From the NCBI GenBank assembly GCA_019307065.1, contig JAFDKH010000007.1:1-54095 (forward strand): a DNA stretch of 54,095 nucleotides, in the 5' to 3' direction. The DNA is from Deltaproteobacteria bacterium (GTDB lineage Bacteria > Myxococcota > B64-G9). The position numbers were made by a program, and so were the translations under genes. Each line of letters opens with the position of its first letter. The first letter of the stretch is position 1. The notes beneath the pieces are model-generated. The model was not told the DNA's origin. It did no database searches and saw only the letters and a list, made by a program, of their open reading frames with translations. Below, piece by piece: positions 1 through 9,320 of this stretch.

Positions 1-2
1 TA

Positions 3-1370
3 TTCATAACTCCCAGTTGCCAGGACTACGGCTTCGAAGAACTGCCCAGCTCGGTTATCAAAGAAAAACGCGGGACCTGGACTATCTCGATCTCGGCACA
101 AGCCGATATCTTGTTTGTCATAGACAACTCCGGTTCCATGTTTGGAGAGCAACAACAGTTGGGGGAATCCATCAGTGCCTTCACTCAAGTACTGGATTCG
201 AGTTTTGGTGACAATTACCAGATCGCCATTATTACCACCGGAATGTTGTCTGCTGGGTGTCCGCGTTGCGACACTATGGCAATTCCTGCCGGCTGTATAA
301 ATGATTCAGGTGAAGATGGAAGGTTCCAAAACCGCATCGGCCAGAATGTTGGAACTGTTGATAACCCTGTATACGAATTCACCACGGATCCCGCTTGTGA
401 TCTAATCATCGAACCGCAAACAAAGGACTGTTTCTACGACACTATAGAACAAAAGGGTTATGCAATGGTCGGGATTGAAGGCTGCGGTTACGAAAGAGGC
501 CTGGCCGCGATAAAGTCCGCTCTGGGCGATCTGGCCGGCAACCATAATGGAGGCTTCTTGCGGCCAAACGCAACTCTGGCCGTGGTCGTAATTTCCGACG
601 AAGATGATTGCGGCGAAGTCGGCGATGTGAACGAGGGATTGGTAGGAATTCGCGGTGATGCATGTTATTACGCCTCAAAGGGTGTCGATCCCGAGGGTTT
701 GTCCAACGACCCTGAAGGCAAACCATATCGCCTTACGCTTGTAGAAGAGTATTACAGCTTTCTGCTCGGTCTGAAAGACGGCAAGGAAGGCATGGTCAAG
801 TTCGCAGCCATTGTCGGCGTCAAAGACGTCGACGATCTCTCGACAACCACCATCGAATACACCTGGGATGGCAGCCGCTACACGATCGACGATGCCTGCA
901 TGGTGGCTAACTGTCCCGGCAATAAGTTCTGTGGGGCCGAACCAGGCACCCGCTACATCAAATTGGCCCAGAAGTTCGTTATCGGAATGAACGGATTCGT
1001 GGCCACTATATGCCAGAATGATTTTTCAGAAACCATGGAAAAACTGGGGACCTTCGTGGCTTGCCCTAAGACTTTCTTACTCTCCGAAGAGATTCTAGAC
1101 CCCGATCTGGCCAACATCCTGATTAACGATGAGGGAGTTCCGCGATTCTCCTGCGACAAACCGGGTGAACTCGAGGAATGCAGCGGGCTCAGCGATACCT
1201 CATGCTCGCAGGGTAGCTGCGTCGAGACCTGGTCTTACACTCCGCCCGACACGCCTCCCGACCCAGCCGCTCGAGGCGGCACAATCGCATTCGCGACACA
1301 CTACGATCCGTGTGTGCTGTTCGGCGAAGGCGACCAGGTGCGTATCGAGTTGATTTACGTTACCAAGTAG
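3..1370 (+). CDS. VWA-domain exported protein, 5'-truncated
   Basis: The reading frame is open to the left edge, so the true start and any signal peptide lie outside the window. The segment ADILFVIDNSGSM, from about position 96, is the first strand plus the D-x-S-x-S metal-ion site (MIDAS) of a von Willebrand A domain. About 150 residues on, VVVISDEDDC resembles the strand and acidic loop of the same fold in deltaproteobacterial VWA proteins. Many cysteines (for example CPRCD, CPGNKFC, CSGLSDTSCSQGSC) suggest an oxidised extracytoplasmic protein. VWA domains bind protein ligands through a divalent cation; the ligand here is unknown. A second VWA protein of the same style lies at 9321-12020. 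A TTG at 111 could be taken as a start, but it falls inside the domain. Confidence 0.85.
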   Translation, partial: FITPSCQDYGFEELPSSVIKEKRGTWTISISAQADILFVIDNSGSMFGEQQQLGESISAFTQVLDSSFGDNYQIAIITTGMLSAGCPRCDTMAIPAGCINDSGEDGRFQNRIGQNVGTVDNPVYEFTTDPACDLIIEPQTKDCFYDTIEQKGYAMVGIEGCGYERGLAAIKSALGDLAGNHNGGFLRPNATLAVVVISDEDDCGEVGDVNEGLVGIRGDACYYASKGVDPEGLSNDPEGKPYRLTLVEEYYSFLLGLKDGKEGMVKFAAIVGVKDVDDLSTTTIEYTWDGSRYTIDDACMVANCPGNKFCGAEPGTRYIKLAQKFVIGMNGFVATICQNDFSETMEKLGTFVACPKTFLLSEEILDPDLANILINDEGVPRFSCDKPGELEECSGLSDTSCSQGSCVETWSYTPPDTPPDPAARGGTIAFATHYDPCVLFGEGDQVRIELIYVTK

Positions 1371-1833
1371 GCCCCGATAAGCTCTAAAATCTAAAGCACG
1401 CAGGGGATGAGGCATCATTAAGGAGATAAGTGCATTCACTGAGGGAATCGTCTTCTCCATGTCTCAGTTTTGCATCATCTCCACATCCCTTCAGGGGTTG
1501 GATGCCCGTGTTTCACATTACTGAACCCACCAATTCTCAGTTCCTCATTCCATATTCCAATGTTCCTTGTTCGTAGTTCCCTATTCCTATGATGCCTTAT
1601 TCCCTTGGCCTGTTATTTACTAGTTACATTCTCAACTTCAGCAAGTTTGATTTTCAAAGCATGATGAGGAAATCATTGCGTGGGAGTTTGTCATGCGGGG
1701 CCGATGACGTAGTCGTATCCGCAGAGCCGGTTTTTGGATTTTGCACGTCGCGATTGCCAGGATAATGGCAACTCCGTTATGATTATATGACTATCATGTC
1801 ATCGCTGGACAGGCCGGCTCGAAAGAGTGGTGG
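1371..1833. other. Intergenic region with TTCC heptad repeats
   Basis: This 463-base gap has no convincing open reading frame on either strand. Its only clear structure is the heptad TTCC array listed separately at 1541-1613. No strong terminator for the upstream gene and no clear promoter for the downstream lipoprotein were recognised. Confidence 0.5.
1541..1613. repeat. Heptad TTCCNNA short-repeat array
   Basis: TTCC recurs at mostly 7-base spacing: TTCCTCA, TTCCATA, TTCCAATG, TTCCTTG, TTCGTAG, TTCCCTA, then a looser end. A shorter version lies at 2532-2553, beyond the next gene. The look is that of the heptanucleotide short repeats known in cyanobacteria, but identity is not claimed. Confidence 0.6.
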
Positions 1834-1845
1834 ATGGAAGATGAA

Positions 1846-2451
1846 ATGAGGAATGGCGGGAGAATTACTATTGTAATCCTTCTTCTGTTTGCTTTCTTCG
1901 CTTGTAACTCCGGCGGAATAGGAAGCCCCTGCGACGAGGACGAAGAATGCAACGGCAACAAGGACATCAGCAGATGCTGCGGCTGCGGTATCCGATGCTG
2001 GCAGGGCACCTGCCAAGACGTTTGCGCCGATTCTGAGTGTTGCTATTATGGGAACTGTACGGAAGGCTGCAGGATATCCTGCAATAAACATGGCGACTGC
2101 GGGATGTACGAGCAGTGCATCAACGGCGGCTGTGAGTATTTCCATCCCTCTTGTGGCTGGGAGCCCGAACCCGGCTGCACTCGTGACCTTGAGATAGAAG
2201 AGTGCAAGATCTACAAGGGAGTCTACTGGTGCCCCGAGGAAGGTGACTGCTTCTGTTCATGCCCCACGTACGACGGTAACTGCTATTGCAATGAAGCAAA
2301 CCAGTGTGAAACCATCTGCTACATGGGAGCCTTTGGTATCGATTGTGCCGAGGTGACGAGCGGACGATGCAACCTTTACAATGACTTCTTCTATGGGTGT
2401 TATTGCGTGATGGGCGAGGAAGGCACTTTCTCGGAGATATGCGTCGAGTAG
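1846..2451 (+). CDS. Cysteine-rich lipoprotein, 201 aa
   Basis: The N-terminus MRNGGRITIVILLLFAFFAC is a lipoprotein signal peptide with the lipobox cysteine at residue 20, so the mature protein should be lipid-anchored at the cell envelope. The rest is very rich in cysteine (CDEDEECNGN, CCGCGIRC, CFCSCPTYDGNCYC), suggesting a disulfide-stapled protein made of small EGF-like or knottin-like modules. No enzyme motif is visible. An in-frame ATG at 1834 is possible, but the ATG at 1846 gives the normal n-region and has GGAAG just upstream. Function is unknown. The gene stands alone between repeat-bearing gaps, in a patch of exported proteins. Confidence 0.75.
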   Translation: MRNGGRITIVILLLFAFFACNSGGIGSPCDEDEECNGNKDISRCCGCGIRCWQGTCQDVCADSECCYYGNCTEGCRISCNKHGDCGMYEQCINGGCEYFHPSCGWEPEPGCTRDLEIEECKIYKGVYWCPEEGDCFCSCPTYDGNCYCNEANQCETICYMGAFGIDCAEVTSGRCNLYNDFFYGCYCVMGEEGTFSEICVE

Positions 2452-2531
2452 GCACCTTGATACACCATCGATAGGGCCATGGCAGAAGGAGTCATTCAAA
2501 GAGCTCTTTTCGTCAGCACTTCAAACTGACC

Positions 2532-2553
2532 TTCCTTTGTTCTTTGTTCCAAA
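2532..2553. repeat. Second TTCC heptad repeat
   Basis: TTCCTTTG, TTCTTTG and TTCCAAA follow one another at 7-8 base spacing, matching the longer array at 1541-1613. It lies between two convergent lipoprotein genes. Confidence 0.45.
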
Positions 2554-2584
2554 TCAAATGCCAGTGTAGGACGTTCGAGAATCG

Positions 2585-2950
2585 CTAGTCCGGACACCAG
2601 TAATTAACACAGACAATCTGTCCCGTCTCCGGGTCAGCCCAAACGTTGCACACGACGTAGCTTCCCGGTGGATCGCCGGTTCCGCACTCGTTGCCGAAAC
2701 GGTCGTAACCGATGCCGTCGATCATCGGCGCCCTGACGTCGATACAGGTCCAGTCATCTTCAGTCAGCTCGTCGCAGGCCGGTGAGTCGGACCAACTCCT
2801 TGCGCTCCCGTAGACGGTGCAGTATTCAGATTTCGGCAGGTCCGAGAGCTGCTGTCCGAACAGCGACTTGTCACATCGCTGGGGATGGTCACAGCATGCA
2901 AAGGCAAATATGACAACCAGAACAACAATGACTACAGGATACGTTTTCAT
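2585..2950 (-). CDS. Small putative lipoprotein, 121 aa
   Basis: The N-terminus MKTYPVVIVVLVVIFAFACC is a short signal peptide ending in a lipobox-like A-F-A-C, so the protein is probably exported and lipid-anchored. The mature part has several cysteines (CDKSLFG, CTVYGSARSWSDSPACDE, CGTGDPPGSYVVCNVW, CVNYWC) but no family I recognise. Its start lies 25 bases downstream of the end of the 957-residue gene on the same strand, so the two may be co-transcribed. Function is unknown. Confidence 0.65.
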   Translation of the reverse strand: MKTYPVVIVVLVVIFAFACCDHPQRCDKSLFGQQLSDLPKSEYCTVYGSARSWSDSPACDELTEDDWTCIDVRAPMIDGIGYDRFGNECGTGDPPGSYVVCNVWADPETGQIVCVNYWCPD

Positions 2951-2975
2951 CGGAACAACTGACCTTATCCCGGTT

Positions 2976-5849
2976 CTATATTTTACGTCTGATCAGTATT
3001 ACGCCGAGGATAAACATCCAAAGCACTAGACCGGAAAATTTGTCAAAACCAAAACCACATCCGCAGCCGCTGGGTGGGCAATCCTTTTTTTGTAAGGTCT
3101 GGCAGGTATTATTAATACATACGTAACTCCCGGCACAGCCTTGGTCGTTCACACAGCTCTCATTGCAACGGTTCACGCCGCACGCGTACGGCTCGCAGGA
3201 ATGGGCTGCTTGCATCCCGCAGTATCCGTTGCCGGCGCAAGTTGCTGGCTCGTAGAGTACCGAGCCAGCGCAGTATGCATCCGCGCAAACCTTCTCATCT
3301 CCAGGAAAGATACAGGAATCCCTGATCGATCCGTCGCATTTACTTCTACACACTCCCGCTCCAGGACAATACGTTCTGCCTCCGCGTGGCTCACCCTCAA
3401 CCGGCGAGCAGGTTCCCTGCAGCCCATCCGCGTCGCAGGCCTCGCACTGACCGTCGCAAGGACCGTCGCAACATACGCCGTCTGCGCAAAAGGTGCTTCT
3501 GCACTCTTCGTTGACGGAGCACGAAACACCAGCGGAAAGCGACGAAAAGAAGCGCCCGAAAACACGGTGCCCGGGGTCTTCCGAGGACCAGTCGAATCGG
3601 GAGTAGCCAACAAGCCAACGACCCGAACCGTCCGCGGCAATTGCAGGATTGTTGAACTCGTTCACCTCCTCAACCAACAGGATCCCAGGGGCGTCCAGGA
3701 CCACGCCGTCCTCACTCACCCTGGTAGCCACCAGGTTCCACACGGCCTCGTCTTCCTCTTCCAACCAGGCCACCAGGTATTCCATGCCCCCCCAGGAGAT
3801 CGCCGGAGACGTTACTGTCCTTCCCTGTCCTGAGATGGGTATCCCGCCGGGATCCAGGACGATCCCTGTCGGATTCACCCTGGCTCCACGGATCTCACCG
3901 CCTTCTTTCCACACCACGAAATAGCCGTTTCCACCCCAGGCTAAATCGGATCCGGACTGGTCCGACGGACCACCTGCTACCTCTATACTATCGATGACCT
4001 CTCCCGAGAAACTCAACCAAAATCCCACGACGTCATTGTCGGAATTAATCCGCGAGGTACATACCGCCATATACTCGTCTCTACCAGAGACAATCGACGA
4101 AATGCCGCAACCTAGTTCGGAGTCCAGGTCAAGGATCTGCGGCTGCAGGGCAAGACCATCGGTCCTCAACAGAGCTCCCCCCGAACCCACCTCGAAAACG
4201 ACCAGACAGCTCCCCGGGTGGCAAGCGACATCCGAATAATGCGTGAAGCTCTCGGAGTAACCAGATCGTGATAAATCTGTTTGGGTGTCAAAGACCGATC
4301 CGTTGGTAGTCACGCGGGCTCCGTAGATGCCGGTTGTATCGTCGCCTGCTAAGTACCCCCAGACAGCCAGATATCTCTCGCCGTCCCATGCAACCGAAGG
4401 CCACCAATCGTTCATCGGGGTGCTGGAGACGGGGAAAGAAGGATAGCCCGGTTCGACCACTCCACTTTCTAAATGTGTTCCGAATATATCCGCCCTTCTT
4501 CCTTCTCGTTCCTCGGTCCACACAGCGAAAAAATCCTCGCCGTTGGAGGCAACAGACGGCAGCACCTGAGTTGAAAGCCCCATCGAGAGAGGGTTACCGG
4601 TGTGGTCCAGAACCTCCCCCGTCGTGCTGACCCTGGTGGAGTAGATGCTCGAGGAATAGTAGAAGTACGCGCCTGAGGGCCTGGTGTCCTCCCAGGCAAC
4701 CAGGTAGTCATTCCCGGTCCAGGTGACGGATGGAGAAGTCTCCAGACTGTAAGAAAGCCAGGCTATTTCGAAGACAGACGGCTCGAGCACCTGGCCATCA
4801 TCAGAAACCAAGGCACCGACGACGTCCTTTGAACCCCCCCGATGCCGCTCCCACGCTACCAGGAAATCCGTTCCATCTGATGCCACTTCCGGTCTTCTGT
4901 GTTCGAATATTCCCCAACCCAAAGAGACAGGAAATGGTCCCAGCGCCTCATTGGAAGGAGTTACCAAGGCACCCTGAATGACTTCTCCTGTTACCCCGCG
5001 ATCGTCCTGCCATACGACGAGAAAGTTGGATCCATTCCATGCCAGCGCGGGCAAGACCTGCTCACCGTCGTCGTTAGTAACAACGCTACCGCCCGGATCC
5101 AGCACTAACCCTGAAGAGTCTACCCTCGCCGCGAAGACATCGCTTCCCGAAGTTCCCCGGTCCTCGGACCACACGACGAAGTAGTCCGCCCCGTTCCACT
5201 CCACTTCAGGCGCAGAGTAATTTGCGCCATCGCTGGAAATGATCAGCGGAGTCTGGTCCAGCACGGTCCCGTCCGGGCTCACTCGGGAGCCGCGGATTCC
5301 GTTGCCGCTCTCCAGCCACACCACCAGGTGGCTGGTTCCGTCCCATGCGACTGAAGGAAGGTGTTCGTCTACGAACCCGGGCGAGACCTGAATCGGCAAC
5401 CCATCCAGAAGCACACCTTCGGGACTCAGCCTGGCAGCTTGGATGTCCCAGTCATAGCCACGGCTATGAGAAGACGACCAGACCACCAGGAAGCTCTCGC
5501 CGTTCCACGACGCACATGGAGAAGATTCAAATCCTGCAGGTGATGTGAATATTTCCTTGCTGTACGGATCTTCGATACGACCGTCGCCGCTCAGCATAGA
5601 TCCGCGTATTCCCATTGAAAGAAGATCCTGGAAGCTCCATACCGCAAGCCCACCCGCTTCACCCCACTCCAGTTCCGGCGAACCGTTGGTTCCACCCAAC
5701 AGACCGTATGTCGGCTCTACAAGGGGAAACTCGTCGGAGACAACCTGGGCGAAGGTAAGTCGAGGAACCAGCAGCAGCATCAATATGACCGGGAGCGCAA
5801 CCGCAAGGCACAGCCCGCATCCCCCTCCATGTCTGGATCTATAAGCCAT
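2976..5849 (-). CDS. Large exported repeat protein with MYXO-CTERM-like tail
   Basis: 957 residues. An N-terminal signal peptide (hydrophobic about residues 11-34, cleavage near TFA-QVV) is followed by about 13 repeats of 45-55 residues with the core P-x-V-x-W-x-G-x-x-Y-L-V-V-W...G-x-R-V...G-x-V-L-D, most likely blades of beta-propellers. Then comes a cysteine-rich stretch (CSVNEECRSTFCADGVCCDG and on). The C-terminus is CPPSGCGCGFG, a hydrophobic segment and the basic end IRRKI. Cysteine pair, membrane helix and arginine/lysine end match the architecture of MYXO-CTERM sorting tails in myxobacteria, which are processed and anchor proteins at the surface. ATG at 5849 has AGGA at suitable spacing. 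The ligand is unknown. Confidence 0.85.
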   Translation of the reverse strand: MAYRSRHGGGCGLCLAVALPVILMLLLVPRLTFAQVVSDEFPLVEPTYGLLGGTNGSPELEWGEAGGLAVWSFQDLLSMGIRGSMLSGDGRIEDPYSKEIFTSPAGFESSPCASWNGESFLVVWSSSHSRGYDWDIQAARLSPEGVLLDGLPIQVSPGFVDEHLPSVAWDGTSHLVVWLESGNGIRGSRVSPDGTVLDQTPLIISSDGANYSAPEVEWNGADYFVVWSEDRGTSGSDVFAARVDSSGLVLDPGGSVVTNDDGEQVLPALAWNGSNFLVVWQDDRGVTGEVIQGALVTPSNEALGPFPVSLGWGIFEHRRPEVASDGTDFLVAWERHRGGSKDVVGALVSDDGQVLEPSVFEIAWLSYSLETSPSVTWTGNDYLVAWEDTRPSGAYFYYSSSIYSTRVSTTGEVLDHTGNPLSMGLSTQVLPSVASNGEDFFAVWTEEREGRRADIFGTHLESGVVEPGYPSFPVSSTPMNDWWPSVAWDGERYLAVWGYLAGDDTTGIYGARVTTNGSVFDTQTDLSRSGYSESFTHYSDVACHPGSCLVVFEVGSGGALLRTDGLALQPQILDLDSELGCGISSIVSGRDEYMAVCTSRINSDNDVVGFWLSFSGEVIDSIEVAGGPSDQSGSDLAWGGNGYFVVWKEGGEIRGARVNPTGIVLDPGGIPISGQGRTVTSPAISWGGMEYLVAWLEEEDEAVWNLVATRVSEDGVVLDAPGILLVEEVNEFNNPAIAADGSGRWLVGYSRFDWSSEDPGHRVFGRFFSSLSAGVSCSVNEECRSTFCADGVCCDGPCDGQCEACDADGLQGTCSPVEGEPRGGRTYCPGAGVCRSKCDGSIRDSCIFPGDEKVCADAYCAGSVLYEPATCAGNGYCGMQAAHSCEPYACGVNRCNESCVNDQGCAGSYVCINNTCQTLQKKDCPPSGCGCGFGFDKFSGLVLWMFILGVILIRRKI

Positions 5850-6025
5850 AGGTCGATCCTATTTCATAGGCCATAAATTGTTATTTTCCACCGGAAAGGC
5901 CCTCCCATATCCAACCGTATTCCTCGACCTATTTTCCAGCGCCGGTGGGTTTCTGTCAACGCGTACTACCATGAATGGGACGGTGAGCCTTTACAACCAC
6001 CCAAGCCGGTGGCAGACTAAAATCC
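5850..6025. promoter_or_regulatory. Divergent intergenic region
   Basis: This 176-base gap separates the minus-strand repeat-protein gene from the plus-strand NHL lipoprotein gene, so promoters for both should lie here. I could not assign convincing -35/-10 pairs. Confidence 0.35.
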
Positions 6026-7432
6026 ATGAGGCGCATAGTTTCCAGAGCGCTTGTCTTTGTATTCGTAGCTGCGGCGCAAAGTTGCGTAGTCGACGACTCT
6101 TTTCTCGATGGAAAACCATGTGATGCCGAAAATCAGTGTGCCGGCGGCTACATTTGTGTTGTTGAAGCTTGTCCGGACAACCCGGGATACTTATGTCCGC
6201 TCTGTCGTACTCATGCTTCCCCGGACGGCAGCACGGATGGGGGCGATTCGGACGGGGGCCCGGGAGACTCTGCCGATCGAGGATCGGACCAGCCGGTCAG
6301 CTGCAATCAGACACCTCCGGCTTGCAAGACCATTCCAGAGTGCCAAGAGACTCAGCCTGAGTGCATCAGCGGGGTCTGGGTCTGCCAGACCGGGTTTGAA
6401 GTTGTCGAGCGCAGTTGTGATGGAGTCGACAACGATTGTGACGGCGAAACTGACCGGGGCCTGGTCTGTATTCTGGCCGGAGCCTCGACTCCCGATTTAG
6501 TGGACGGCTCGGCCTCAGACGCCCGGTTCAACCGGCCTTACGGGCTGGCCACTCACCCCTCGGGCGGGATTGTCGTAGCCGATCGCGGCAACCACTCGAT
6601 TAGGCTTGTCCTGGCGGATGGATCGGTATCCACCCTGGCCGGCACCGGCTCTTACGGGAACGCTGAGGGACCGGCCGATCAGGCCAGTTTCAACGATCCA
6701 ATTGCCGTCGCGATCGGCCTGGATAACTCGATCTTGATTGCCGATCGCCTCAACCATCGTATCCGCCAACTCAGCTTAGACGATCAGGTCAGTACTTATG
6801 CCGGCAGCGGGTTTGCCGACTATCTCGATGGACCCGTCGATACGGCCAAGTTCGCTTTGCCGTCCGGGTTGGCGGTGGCTTCCGACGGCTCGATATTCGT
6901 AGCCGATACAGGCAACCACTGCATTCGGAAAATATCAGCCGGTCAGGTGACTACCTTTTCGGGCAAGTGCGAATTCCCCGGGACTGAAGACGGCCAGGCC
7001 ACCCTGGCCCGCTACAACAGCCCGACAAATATTCTGCTGCTGAGTGACGATTATTTGATTGTGACTGAAGAATCCTCTCATAAATTGAGGCATGTATCCA
7101 TAGATGGCTCGGTTGCTACGTTAGCCGGAACCGGCACTGCCGGATTCAAAGACGGCCAGCCGCTCGAGGCCCAATTTTGGAAACCGGCCGGGTGTGTCTG
7201 GGACTCGCAAGAAACCGTCATTCTGATTGCCGACAGCGGCAACCAGCGCATACGCGCTTTTTCGATTGGCACGGCCGTAACGACCCGGCTGGGTTCGGGC
7301 AACCTGGGTCTTGATAGCGGCCTCCCCTTAGAGGCTACTTTCAACAATCCAAACTCGCTGGCCATCTTTCCAGATGGTCGCCTGGTTATCGCGGACACTC
7401 AAAACCACGTCTTGAGAGTTCTAATGCCATGA
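6026..7432 (+). CDS. NHL-repeat lipoprotein with a MopE motif
   Basis: 468 residues. The signal peptide ends at AAAQSC, a lipobox with the cysteine at residue 20. A cysteine-rich part and a Ser/Asp/Gly linker (THASPDGSTDGGDSDGGPG) follow, then CDGVDNDCDG, the Cys-Asp putative metal-binding motif named after MopE of Methylococcus. From about residue 150 to the end run NHL repeats with the core G-L-A-V-x-x-D-G-x-I-x-V-A-D-x-x-N-H-x-I-R, about six of them, enough for one six-bladed beta-propeller. Such proteins usually bind ligands or partners rather than catalyse. The stop overlaps the start of the next gene by four bases (ATGA), implying translational coupling. Confidence 0.88.
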   Translation: MRRIVSRALVFVFVAAAQSCVVDDSFLDGKPCDAENQCAGGYICVVEACPDNPGYLCPLCRTHASPDGSTDGGDSDGGPGDSADRGSDQPVSCNQTPPACKTIPECQETQPECISGVWVCQTGFEVVERSCDGVDNDCDGETDRGLVCILAGASTPDLVDGSASDARFNRPYGLATHPSGGIVVADRGNHSIRLVLADGSVSTLAGTGSYGNAEGPADQASFNDPIAVAIGLDNSILIADRLNHRIRQLSLDDQVSTYAGSGFADYLDGPVDTAKFALPSGLAVASDGSIFVADTGNHCIRKISAGQVTTFSGKCEFPGTEDGQATLARYNSPTNILLLSDDYLIVTEESSHKLRHVSIDGSVATLAGTGTAGFKDGQPLEAQFWKPAGCVWDSQETVILIADSGNQRIRAFSIGTAVTTRLGSGNLGLDSGLPLEATFNNPNSLAIFPDGRLVIADTQNHVLRVLMP

Positions 7433-8412
7433 AACGGATAATCGCAATTTGTCTAGCCTGGCTGCTACAGGCACCTTTTTCCCAGGCTCAGGAAAAAGAT
7501 GTCCTGATCGTGTTCAAACTAGCCTGCGACGAATCTACTGTTGAGTTGGCAGAATCAATCAATACCGAGATCAATACGATCTTGAATGAATCGGCAAAAT
7601 ACCTGTTGGTGAGAGACTCCGAACTGGCCGAAAATATGTTGATGCCGCCAGCCGAGTCGCTGGCCTTTTGTAACGATGAGCCCGATTGCATTGCCGATCT
7701 CGGCCGCAGCCAGAAAGCCCGCTGGATTCTTTACGGTGACATGAAAAAATCATTTGACGGCAAGAAAATTCTGGTGCACCTGGTCATTCTGGATGTGTCT
7801 AAGAAAAAGGTAGACCAGGAGAAATACGGACAATTTGCAAATAAGAGCAACATCGTTATCGACACGACCAACCTGCTTCGGGAACTACTTGGCCTCGAAA
7901 TTCCCAAGCTCGAGCCCGGGCTGGGCATGGACCTGGCTCCTGAGCCCAAACCAGAGCCGCAAACCTTGCCAAAACCGATAGTCAAGCCAAAACCAATTGT
8001 AGCGGACAAACTCAAACTTCAGACTGAAGTAAAACCCAAACCCCAAAAACCAATCGAGGTCAAGACACCCAAGCCGAAGACTTTAAGCCCCTGGACCAAT
8101 CCCTGGACCCTGACAACCGCTTCAGTCGGAGTGGCCGGCTTAACCATCGGCGCCATCCTGGGCGTACTCAGTAAAAACAAACTCAGCGACGCCAAGACTC
8201 CCGGCTTGTCACAGCCAGCCGCCTATGACCTGGTCAGGCAAGCCGAAGATTTCGCTCTGGGTGCCAATATTGCTTATGGGGTCGGCGGCGCGGCACTTAC
8301 TGCCGCGGTGATAATATTCATCGTCGATATTACCGACGACGAACCAGTTGCTGTTCCATCGGTTGCTTGCAACGATAGTAGCTGTATATTTGGACTATCG
8401 GCCCGTTTTTGA
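7429..8412 (+). CDS. Exported membrane-anchored protein, 327 aa
   Basis: A signal peptide (MKRIIAICLAWLLQAPFSQA) is followed by a domain of about 130 residues with the segments KDVLIVFKL, YLLVRDSELAENML, CIADLGRSQKARWILYGDM and VHLVILDVSKKKV. The pattern resembles TolB/CsgG-like alpha-beta domains of exported deltaproteobacterial proteins; this is similarity of pattern only. Then comes a Pro/Lys/Glu-rich linker (about 165-225) and two hydrophobic segments (about 225-245 and 285-305). The domain probably sits in the periplasm with the linker spanning the wall. It is coupled by a 4-base overlap to the NHL lipoprotein gene, so the two products likely act together. The precise role is unknown. 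Confidence 0.75.
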   Translation: MKRIIAICLAWLLQAPFSQAQEKDVLIVFKLACDESTVELAESINTEINTILNESAKYLLVRDSELAENMLMPPAESLAFCNDEPDCIADLGRSQKARWILYGDMKKSFDGKKILVHLVILDVSKKKVDQEKYGQFANKSNIVIDTTNLLRELLGLEIPKLEPGLGMDLAPEPKPEPQTLPKPIVKPKPIVADKLKLQTEVKPKPQKPIEVKTPKPKTLSPWTNPWTLTTASVGVAGLTIGAILGVLSKNKLSDAKTPGLSQPAAYDLVRQAEDFALGANIAYGVGGAALTAAVIIFIVDITDDEPVAVPSVACNDSSCIFGLSARF

Positions 8413-8565
8413 AAAAACAGTCCTGGACAATCAATCGGTAGACGCACAACCAGGGTTGTACTCCTGGCTTGCGGAACTCAAGAGGTCCGGGTGTGTTTCG
8501 AGACAAGCCCCACGACCCTCGCTCTGGCGTGAGGGCTTAGGAAGCTTACCGATTCCCTGAGAGGC

Positions 8566-8856
8566 TCAGGAGGCCAGCTCGTTCATCTTCGCCTTGAGCA
8601 CCGGGCTGGCCTTGAAGGTCACAACACGGCGGGCGGAGATCTCGATGGCTTCACCCGTTTTGGGATTCCGACCGATGCGGGTTTTCTTATCCCTAGGAGT
8701 AAAGTTACCAAACCCCGAAATCTTGAGCTTTTCACCTCTTTCGAGAACCTGCTTCATGGTCTCGAAAACAGTCTCGACGATTTCAGCCGCCTGGCTTTTC
8801 GAGAAGCCGACCTTCTTGTAAACCTCCTCAACAATGTTCGCCTTGGTCATTGCCAT
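8566..8856 (-). CDS. ihfA: Integration host factor alpha-type DNA-bending protein
   Basis: 96 residues, the usual IHF-alpha/HU size. The start MTKANIVEEVYKKVGFSKSQA, the core GEKLKISGFGNFTPRDKKTR and the arm signature GRNPKTGEAIEISARRVVTF with the DNA-intercalating proline context identify the family. IHF binds DNA as a dimer and bends it sharply, helping transcription, recombination and replication. GGAG lies 8 bases before the ATG. A second family member follows upstream at 8982-9257 on the same strand, so the two could form a heterodimer, although 125 bases separate them. Calling it the alpha subunit rather than a generic HU-like protein rests on overall sequence style. Confidence 0.92.
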   Translation of the reverse strand: MAMTKANIVEEVYKKVGFSKSQAAEIVETVFETMKQVLERGEKLKISGFGNFTPRDKKTRIGRNPKTGEAIEISARRVVTFKASPVLKAKMNELAS

Positions 8857-8981
8857 CTTGGGCTCTCCTTAGTCCCATGTTCCCGACATTATTTACCTTG
8901 TGCTGAGATAGTAAAGACTAAACTCAGCCCGGTTTCAAGAAAAATTTATAATTATCTACAAGTTATATTTTTTGCTTCTAT

Positions 8982-9257
8982 CTACGGGTTTACCCGCCTG
9001 CGTAACTCGGCACCCGGTTTGAAGACTACCCCTACTTTCGGTCCAACCTTAATGGGCTCACCGGTACGCGGGTTACGGCCCTGATATCCTTTGTAGCGCT
9101 TGACTTTGAACGAAGCGAAGCCACGCACTTCGATACCTTCCCCGCCAGCAAGAGCGCGTGTCATTGCCTCGAACATCGTGTCCACCGCTCGCTGAGTTAC
9201 CGTCATCTTGAGCCCTCGCTGTTGCGCCACTTTGGCCACCAGTTCGGCTTTTACCAT
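8982..9257 (-). CDS. IHF beta / HU-family DNA-binding protein
   Basis: The start at 9257 gives MVKAELVAKVAQQRGLKMT and 91 residues; GGGAGGA lies 6 bases upstream on the minus strand. A longer frame from 9305 would add 16 residues foreign to the family. The core GIEVRGFASFKVKRYKGYQG and the arm GRNPRTGEPIKVGPKVGVVF are standard HU/IHF features, closest in style to IHF-beta. It is a nucleoid-associated DNA-bending protein, probably partnering the product of 8566-8856. The C-terminus ends in a basic R-R-R-V-N-P. Confidence 0.9.
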   Translation of the reverse strand: MVKAELVAKVAQQRGLKMTVTQRAVDTMFEAMTRALAGGEGIEVRGFASFKVKRYKGYQGRNPRTGEPIKVGPKVGVVFKPGAELRRRVNP

Positions 9258-9320
9258 GACATGTCCTCCCTCATGCTTTTGACGACCGAGAAATTTCGGC
9301 CGCAAAAATGCGTAAAAATT

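Noticed and set aside
8512-8540. Possible terminator (CCCTC...GAGGG stem) downstream of the IHF alpha-type gene
   Set aside because: The stem is imperfect and no T tract follows on the relevant strand.
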